Source of the DNA: Actinomycetota bacterium
Lineage (GTDB): Bacteria > Actinomycetota > Actinomycetes > Nanopelagicales > Nanopelagicaceae
DNA length: 12,338 nucleotides
Assembly (NCBI GenBank): GCA_009700365.1
Contig: WLME01000022.1
Location: forward strand, 1-12,338
Direction of reading: 5' to 3'
Shown here: piece after piece, positions 7,707-12,338 of the stretch
Layout of the letters: every line of letters starts with the position of its first letter
Position numbering within the stretch: the first letter of the stretch is position 1
Position numbers and translations under genes: made by a program
The notes under the pieces: generated by a model
Told to the model about the DNA's origin: nothing
The model's database searches: none
The model's input: the letters and a program-made list of their open reading frames with translations, nothing else

Positions 7707-8497
7707 GAAACTTTGCGCTTGCGACCTACAAATTGTCCGATGACAACTATTGCAAGTGCGAGGAAGAACATCGAAGAACCAATCACATTTGCCTGAGCTG
7801 GAATTCCTCGAGCTGCAGATGTGTAGACAAATTTAGGAAATGTGGTCATGGTGCCAGAATTAAAATTGGTGATGATGAAATCATCGAAAGACAAGCTAAA
7901 TGCCAGTAACGCTGCTGCTGCGATTCCTGGTGCAACCAACGGCAGCGTGACCCGACGAAATGTTTCGCGTTCATTGGCGTAGAGATCCATGGCCGCTTGC
8001 TCGAGTCGTGGATCAAGGCTTGCAATACGAGCTTTGACTGTAACTACGACGAAAGAGATACAGAAAAGTACGTGAGCAATCACGGTTGGCCAGAATCCTG
8101 GGTTGATCTTAAAGACTAGGAAGAGCGAGAGAAGTGATGCACCCAGAACAATTTCAGGAGTTGCCATCGGTAAAAAGATAAGCAAGTTGGTAGTTGAGCG
8201 ACCCTTAAATTTGTGGCGACCGAGCGCAAATGCAATCATCGTGCCGAGAATTGTTGAAAAGAGCGTTGCGAGAAATCCAATTTTGATGGAGTTACCAAGT
8301 GCGCTACAAATTTCCGGTGCTCCGCATGGGTTTTGCCAATTTGCAAAGGTAAAACCTTTCCAGACCAAGTTGCTCTTTGCTGAATCGTTAAAAGAGAATG
8401 CAAAGGTGTATGCGACAGGGATGAATAGATAGGTAAATGCAACAACTGCATAAATACGTATGAGGTTGCGCTGGAACCAGCGAGAGACAGTTTTCAT
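7703..8497 (-). CDS. potC: Polyamine ABC transporter permease (PotC-like)
   Basis: Second membrane subunit of a polyamine-type ABC importer. Its 264 residues form about six hydrophobic segments with the MetI-like binding-protein-dependent permease fold. The cytoplasmic EAA loop, EQAAMDLYANERETFRRVTL (166–185), ending in PLVAPGI (186–192), contacts the ATPase. The FSLSFDDFIITNFNSG segment (200–215) is characteristic of PotC/YdcV-type permeases. The ATG overlaps the potB stop as ATGA (8494–8497), and its own stop overlaps dxr in the same manner, so it sits between transporter and isoprenoid genes without any spacer. Polyamine specificity is inferred from the whole cluster, including the neighbouring dehydrogenase, rather than from this subunit. 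Confidence 0.92.
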   Translation of the reverse strand: MKTVSRWFQRNLIRIYAVVAFTYLFIPVAYTFAFSFNDSAKSNLVWKGFTFANWQNPCGAPEICSALGNSIKIGFLATLFSTILGTMIAFALGRHKFKGRSTTNLLIFLPMATPEIVLGASLLSLFLVFKINPGFWPTVIAHVLFCISFVVVTVKARIASLDPRLEQAAMDLYANERETFRRVTLPLVAPGIAAAALLAFSLSFDDFIITNFNSGTMTTFPKFVYTSAARGIPAQANVIGSSMFFLALAIVVIGQFVGRKRKVS

Positions 8498-9342
8498 ACG
8501 AGTTCCTCTGTTCCGGCCTTGCGAACATAGATGGTAACTAGAACCAAAATAGCAGCCATCAAAGTAAATGAGAGCGCTGCAGCAGTGGGGTAATCAACAA
8601 TCTTGAAGTAGCGAGATTCGATGACGTTTCCAAGCATTTTCGTCTGCGGGCTGCCGAGAATTGCAGCGTTGACATAGTCACCAGCTGCAGGAATAAAGGT
8701 GAGCAAGGTGCCTGCGACCACGCCAGGCATCGAGAGCGGAAGAGTTACTTTGCGAAAAGTTGTAAATCCATTGGCATAGAGATCGCCTGAGGCTTCAAGT
8801 GTGCGCGGGTCAATGCGATCGATGGATGCATAGAGTGGCAATGTCATAAATGGAAGGAAGTTATATGTCATTCCGGCAACGACTGCGAAGGCACTTGATG
8901 TCAACGTCGTGCTCTGGGAAATAATATGGAGGTTACGCAGCGTTGGAACTACAAAGCCCTCTTCGCCAAGTATCTGTTTCCAGGCGATAGTGCGGAGTAA
9001 GAAGGATGTAAAGAATGGGGCCACAACGAGAACGAGCATAAAGTTCTTGAGCTTGCCACCCTTAAATGCAATGGCATAAGCAAGCGGGTATGCAATCGCT
9101 AAAGCCAAAACAGTAGCAATAGTTGCATAAATAAATGATCGACCAAACTGCTCTCTATTTTCTACAAATGCATCTATGTAATTCTTGAAGTGAAATGTCT
9201 GTTCGTATTGGCCGGTATCTCCACCACCGACAGGTGTCTGCGTAGAAGTTTGTGCAAGGTTAAAAAGGGGAAGAAGAAAGAAGGTAAAGAGAAAACCCAT
9301 CCCAGGAATCAGTAAGAGATAAGGGGTACTGATCTTCTTCAC
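8494..9342 (-). CDS. potB: Polyamine ABC transporter permease (PotB-like)
   Basis: First membrane subunit of the importer, 282 residues. It starts with an N-terminal membrane segment (about 7–30) followed by an extracytoplasmic stretch (about 31–65) and the permease core. The EAA loop is LEASGDLYANGFTTFRKVTL (182–201) followed by PLSMPGV. The FIPAAGDYVNAAILGSP segment (216–232) is characteristic of the PotB/YdcU permease type. The start codon is GTG, sharing bases with the potA stop as GTGA (9339–9342). There is no independent Shine-Dalgarno of note, so translation probably depends on coupling to potA. It would pair with PotC as a heterodimer in the cytoplasmic membrane. The exact substrate is not determined by sequence. 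Confidence 0.92.
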   Translation of the reverse strand: MKKISTPYLLLIPGMGFLFTFFLLPLFNLAQTSTQTPVGGGDTGQYEQTFHFKNYIDAFVENREQFGRSFIYATIATVLALAIAYPLAYAIAFKGGKLKNFMLVLVVAPFFTSFLLRTIAWKQILGEEGFVVPTLRNLHIISQSTTLTSSAFAVVAGMTYNFLPFMTLPLYASIDRIDPRTLEASGDLYANGFTTFRKVTLPLSMPGVVAGTLLTFIPAAGDYVNAAILGSPQTKMLGNVIESRYFKIVDYPTAAALSFTLMAAILVLVTIYVRKAGTEELV

Positions 9343-10490
9343 TCGTCGTCCAGATCCTCATCAGGGTTCACTTCTGTGCCAGCTTCAGCATCTTCATCTC
9401 CACGAAGTCCGAATGTAAAGATTGGCTCCCAAGAAATATTGACAGACTCTCCCACATTAAACGGAGCAACCCCATCATCGTTCTGCTCAAAGACCATGAG
9501 TTCTTGTCCCCATGGCATCAATACTTGGTACTGCGTTGAAACACCGATGTAAGAAACATCTTCAACTTTTCCGCCAGTGAGCACATTTCCAGAGGTTGCG
9601 GTTTCAAGTCGAGAGATGCGGAATTTTTCAGGGCGGATACCTGCATAGATTGAGTTATCTACTGCATGTGAACGATCCTTCTGAAGTGCGATTTTTTGGC
9701 CGAAGAGATCGACAATCTGATTTGCGCCATCATTTCCAGTAACTGTGCCTTTGATTAAGTTAGATTGGCCTAGAAAGTTTGCAACGAATGCAGTCTCCGG
9801 GTCGTCATACAAATCTGCGGGAGATCCCATTTGCTCGATACGTCCCTCATTCATTACAGCGATCGTATCTGCCATGGTCATAGCTTCTTCTTGATCGTGC
9901 GTCACGTGAACGAAGGTGAGACCAACTTCCTTCTGAATCCACTTCAGTTCGATCTGCATCTGGCGGCGAAGTTTGAGATCGAGTGCACCGAGAGGTTCGT
10001 CAAGAAGCAACAAGGCTGGGCGGTTAACAATTGCACGAGCCAGTGCAATGCGCTGTTGTTGACCACCCGACAACTGAGTGGGTTTGCGCTGCGCTAGATG
10101 CGGAAGTTCGACGAGATCTAGCGCTTTATTGACAGCTGTATCAATATCTTGGATTCCACGGCGACGTAGACCGAATGCAATATTTTCAAAGATAGTCAGA
10201 TGCGGGAAGAGCGCATAATTTTGAAATACTGTATTGATCGGACGTTGATATGGTTTTGTATCCGTAATATCTGTATCGCCCAGTGAAATCTTTCCTTGTG
10301 TTGGTTCTTCAAGCCCGGCAATCATTCGAAGAGTCGTCGTTTTGCCACAACCTGAAGGTCCAAGAAGTGCAAAGAAGGAGCCCTTAGGAATTACCAACGT
10401 CAAATCATCTACGGCGGTGAAATCACCATACGTTTTCGTTATGTTGCTGAGCTTAAGATCTCCGCGCGCAGAAATAGCTTTCTCTGACAC
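9339..10490 (-). CDS. potA: Polyamine ABC transporter ATP-binding protein (PotA-like)
   Basis: Cytoplasmic ATPase driving the importer. The 383-residue protein has Walker A GPSGCGKT (44–51), Q-loop Gln90, signature LSGGQ (140–144), Walker B ending LLLLDEP (160–166), D-loop around 169–171 and switch His198, so catalysis should be intact. A TOBE regulatory domain occupies about 235–363. The protein then ends in a strongly acidic tail (about 365–383). The start codon is GTG and follows the potD stop codon with no gap (TAA then GTG at 10493–10488). AAGG about 13 nt upstream, inside potD, is the nearest Shine-Dalgarno-like sequence. Its neighbours make it the ATPase of the polyamine system; the family alone would also fit other type I importers such as iron or sugar systems. 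Confidence 0.93.
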   Translation of the reverse strand: MSEKAISARGDLKLSNITKTYGDFTAVDDLTLVIPKGSFFALLGPSGCGKTTTLRMIAGLEEPTQGKISLGDTDITDTKPYQRPINTVFQNYALFPHLTIFENIAFGLRRRGIQDIDTAVNKALDLVELPHLAQRKPTQLSGGQQQRIALARAIVNRPALLLLDEPLGALDLKLRRQMQIELKWIQKEVGLTFVHVTHDQEEAMTMADTIAVMNEGRIEQMGSPADLYDDPETAFVANFLGQSNLIKGTVTGNDGANQIVDLFGQKIALQKDRSHAVDNSIYAGIRPEKFRISRLETATSGNVLTGGKVEDVSYIGVSTQYQVLMPWGQELMVFEQNDDGVAPFNVGESVNISWEPIFTFGLRGDEDAEAGTEVNPDEDLDDE

Positions 10491-11663
10491 TTAGTTGCCG
10501 GCAGCCTTCTGGAACGCTTCAGTCCATGAAGTTTCTTCAGCAGGAGTGAGCGAACGGAAAACGCTGAGGTTTGCCATCGTCTTGTCACTTGGGAAGATAA
10601 ATTCGCTCTTTGCGAGTTCTGGATCAATCTTCTCCATCTCAGCCTGTGCACCCTTAACTGGGCAGACGTAGTTGACGTATGCAGCAACTTCGGCTGCAAC
10701 AGATGGTTCGTAGTAGTAATTAATAAGCTTTTCGGTATTTGCCTTTGCCTCAGCTGTAACAGTTGATGGAATCATCATGTTATCGCCTGAGATTGTTCCG
10801 CCAGACTCTGGAATTGCGAAGTCAAACTTGCCAGCATTTTCAGATTTGAGAATAAACATATCTCCAGACCAGCCAATAACAGCTGTTGCATCCCCTGATG
10901 TGAGGTCTTCGGCATATTCATTGCCCTTAACTCCACGAATCCAACCATCTGCAATTTTCTTTGCAAGGAAGTCGACTGCGTTCATAAATTGATTTTCAGT
11001 CACTGTCGCAAGGCTTACACCCTGAGCGCGAAGAATGATTCCAATGGTGTCGCGCATTTCAGAGAGAACAACGATCTTTCCCTTATTTCCTGGTGAGAAG
11101 AGATCATCGAGAGTGCGAACACCCTTCGGATTCTTTGCAGTGTTCCAACCAAAACCGCCCATGATGCCCTGCCATGTAAGCGACTGTTCGCGTTTAGGGT
11201 CAAATGATGGAGAAGCGAGTGTGTCAAGAATGTTTGTCTTATTAGGAATATTAGCGGCATCAAATTTTTGTGTGTATCCCAGACGGATCCATCGTGATGC
11301 CATCCAGTCTGTTGGGCAGACAAGGTCATAGCCAATATCTTTTCCGAGCTTTAATTGAGCTTGCACTTTTCCAAAGAACTCATCGTTATCGTTGTAATCT
11401 TCAAAGTACTTAACATCAATGCCAGTTTCTTTGGTAAATGCCTGAAGGGTTGGATAGTTCTTACCTGAGTCGTCAACATCGAGGTAGAGAGGCCAGTTGC
11501 CCCAACGAACAGAATTTTTTGCATTTGTTGAGCTTCCGCCTGATCCACATGCAGCGAGTGCACTTGCACCTGCAACTGCTCCTGCGCCTGCAAGAACTGC
11601 ACGACGGGATACGAGTGAATTAAGAACTGAGCGTGCTTCTTGTGACAAGGGATTCTTAGCCAT
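10491..11663 (-). CDS. potD: Polyamine-type ABC transporter substrate-binding lipoprotein (PotD-like)
   Basis: Extracytoplasmic binding protein of the importer, 390 residues. The N-terminus has a twin arginine (SRRAVLAG, Arg20–Arg21), a hydrophobic alanine/glycine stretch and the lipobox LAAC with Cys39, so it is probably a membrane-anchored lipoprotein, possibly exported by the Tat route. The mature part begins after a Gly/Ser linker. NSVRWGNWPLYLD (50–62) and the periplasmic-binding fold match the spermidine/putrescine-binding family. Candidate pocket residues by comparison with remembered E. coli PotD are Glu202/Asp205, Trp265 and Asp294; a tryptophan expected near 292 is serine. The start is set by AAAAGGAG 8 nt upstream of ATG. 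The first gene of the run, with a promoter in front. Putrescine is the best guess because of the adjacent dehydrogenase. Confidence 0.92.
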   Translation of the reverse strand: MAKNPLSQEARSVLNSLVSRRAVLAGAGAVAGASALAACGSGGSSTNAKNSVRWGNWPLYLDVDDSGKNYPTLQAFTKETGIDVKYFEDYNDNDEFFGKVQAQLKLGKDIGYDLVCPTDWMASRWIRLGYTQKFDAANIPNKTNILDTLASPSFDPKREQSLTWQGIMGGFGWNTAKNPKGVRTLDDLFSPGNKGKIVVLSEMRDTIGIILRAQGVSLATVTENQFMNAVDFLAKKIADGWIRGVKGNEYAEDLTSGDATAVIGWSGDMFILKSENAGKFDFAIPESGGTISGDNMMIPSTVTAEAKANTEKLINYYYEPSVAAEVAAYVNYVCPVKGAQAEMEKIDPELAKSEFIFPSDKTMANLSVFRSLTPAEETSWTEAFQKAAGN

Positions 11664-11671
11664 GACGAGGG

Positions 11672-11679
11672 CTCCTTTT
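11672..11679 (-). promoter_or_regulatory. Strong Shine-Dalgarno of potD
   Basis: AAAAGGAG on the minus strand, 8 nt upstream of the potD ATG at 11663–11661. It is the strongest ribosome-binding site in the window. That fits a highly expressed binding protein at the head of an operon, whereas most downstream genes rely on start/stop overlaps. Confidence 0.8.
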
Positions 11680-11713
11680 ATTTGCCGGAATAAGGGACGG
11701 TTGTGCAGGGCTC

Positions 11714-11742
11714 ATTATGTAACCCTTTTAAGCGTGAGCCAA
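11714..11742 (-). promoter_or_regulatory. Putative sigma-A-type promoter of potD
   Basis: On the minus strand TTGGCT (11742–11737, -35) and CATAAT (11719–11714, -10) are separated by exactly 17 nt. This predicts initiation near 11707 and a leader of about 45 nt before the potD ATG. A weak inverted repeat, AGGG and CCCT at 11707–11710 and 11723–11726, brackets the -10 box and could be an operator, though four base pairs is little. I found no comparable promoter elsewhere in the window. Confidence 0.6.
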
Positions 11743-11795
11743 ACCTAAATCGAGTTTATTTTGTGGTGATTTAGAGGTGGCTCTAGAGCTTGCGC

Positions 11796-12338
11796 TTAGG
11801 CGTTGAGGTTGGTCATTACATGCTTAATGCGGGTGTAATCCTCAAAGCCATAGTTGGAGAGATCCTTGCCGTATCCGCTTCTCTTGAAGCCGCCATGTGG
11901 CATCTCAGCCACGATTGGGATGTGGGTATTAATCCAGACACATCCGAAGTCGAAGGCTTTAGCCATACGCATCGCCCGCCCATGGTCTTTAGTCCAGACC
12001 GATGAGGCCAGGCCATATTCGATGCCATTGGACATCGCAACTGCTTCGGCCTCATCCTTAAATTTTTGGATTGTTATGACAGGGCCAAAGATTTCAGATT
12101 GAATGAGTTCATCGCTCTGCTTGAGATCGGCAATAACGGTTGGGGCGACAAAGTATCCGGCGCGGTTTGTTGGTTACCCCCCTGCCACGATCCGTGCATG
12201 CGATGGCGTACGGGAAATAAATCCATTGACGCGTTCAAATTGTGATGCGTTATTTACTGGTCCAACTATTACATCTTCATCCGGAGAACCCATGCCGATG
12301 TGGTTTGTTGCCTGGTCTGCAAGAAGTTTGACCATCTC
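11796..12338 (-). pseudogene. Aldehyde dehydrogenase (gamma-aminobutyraldehyde dehydrogenase-like), 3' part with in-frame stop
   Basis: The reading frame enters at the right edge, runs 54 codons (starting EMVKLLADQA and including VIVGPVNN), meets TAA at 12176–12174, then continues in the same frame for 125 codons to TAA at 11798–11796. Both sides are clearly one aldehyde dehydrogenase: APTV, SEIFGPV, GLASSVWTKD, CVWINTH, EMPHGGFKRSGYGKD and GFEDYTRIKHVM. The last motifs are characteristic of the PatD/YdcW type that oxidises 4-aminobutanal to GABA in putrescine breakdown. The catalytic cysteine and NAD-binding domain lie outside the window. The stop replaces a residue in the GGx motif (often Glu, Lys or Gln), consistent with one substitution; a single indel is excluded because the frame is unchanged. 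Either the gene is broken or the base is a sequence error. The best internal ATG (12035) would yield only 79 residues, too little for activity. It lies 132 nt upstream of potD on the same strand. Confidence 0.75.

Noticed and set aside
8103..8432. A 109-codon open frame on the plus strand
   Set aside because: It lies entirely opposite potC, whose minus-strand product has membrane segments and the EAA loop. The plus-strand product has no recognisable character.
11743..11795. Intrinsic terminator between the dehydrogenase and potD
   Set aside because: Only a 10-bp palindrome without a loop (11780–11789) is present and no T tract follows on the minus strand, so transcripts could read through into potD.
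11816..12102. Overlapping open frames on both strands inside the dehydrogenase
   Set aside because: The frame ending at 11796 gives unmistakable aldehyde dehydrogenase motifs on both sides of the internal stop. The others are out-of-frame readings of it.
12174..12176. Recoding of the internal TAA as an amino acid
   Set aside because: Selenocysteine uses TGA and pyrrolysine uses TAG. No TAA recoding is known in this kind of organism, and no recoding element is visible, so mutation or sequence error is much simpler.

Overview
All recognisable genes lie on the minus strand, so transcription runs from the right edge (12338) to the left (1). The protein families and the order dxr – M50 site-2 protease – ispG – proS – rimP – nusA are those of Actinobacteria (the same order, with extra genes interspersed, is known around Rv2870c–Rv2841c of Mycobacterium tuberculosis). 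Base composition by eye is far below that of soil actinobacteria, with many A/T third positions, and intergenic spacers are almost absent. Together this suggests a streamlined low-GC actinobacterium such as a freshwater acI/Nanopelagicales lineage. That lineage call is inference.

Layout in transcription order: (1) 12338–11796, the 3' third of an aldehyde dehydrogenase closely resembling gamma-aminobutyraldehyde dehydrogenases, with an in-frame TAA at 12174–12176. (2) 11795–11664, a 132-nt spacer with the only convincing promoter in the window and a strong Shine-Dalgarno. (3) 11663–7703, a complete polyamine-type ABC importer: binding lipoprotein, ATPase and two permeases. (4) 7706–4249, dxr, an RseP/Rip1-like protease and ispG. 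(5) 4227–2494, prolyl-tRNA synthetase. (6) 2494–1715, a TauE/SafE-type membrane protein. (7) 1651–198, rimP and nusA. (8) 197–1, a non-coding stretch with two stem-loops and, at the edge, a Shine-Dalgarno for a gene outside the window.

From potD to nusA the ten genes are joined by 1-4 nt overlaps, a zero-nt junction or gaps of at most 63 nt. The cluster looks like one long transcription unit linking polyamine uptake, isoprenoid precursor synthesis (two MEP enzymes), intramembrane proteolysis, tRNA charging, ribosome maturation and transcription elongation. The dehydrogenase plus importer would form a putrescine scavenging and catabolism module, provided the internal stop is not real.

I see no phage, insertion sequence, CRISPR array, RNA gene or toxin-antitoxin locus, and no clearly undescribed system. 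The points most worth a second look are the in-frame stop in the dehydrogenase, the coupling of the polyamine importer to dxr, and the absence of ylxR directly after nusA.
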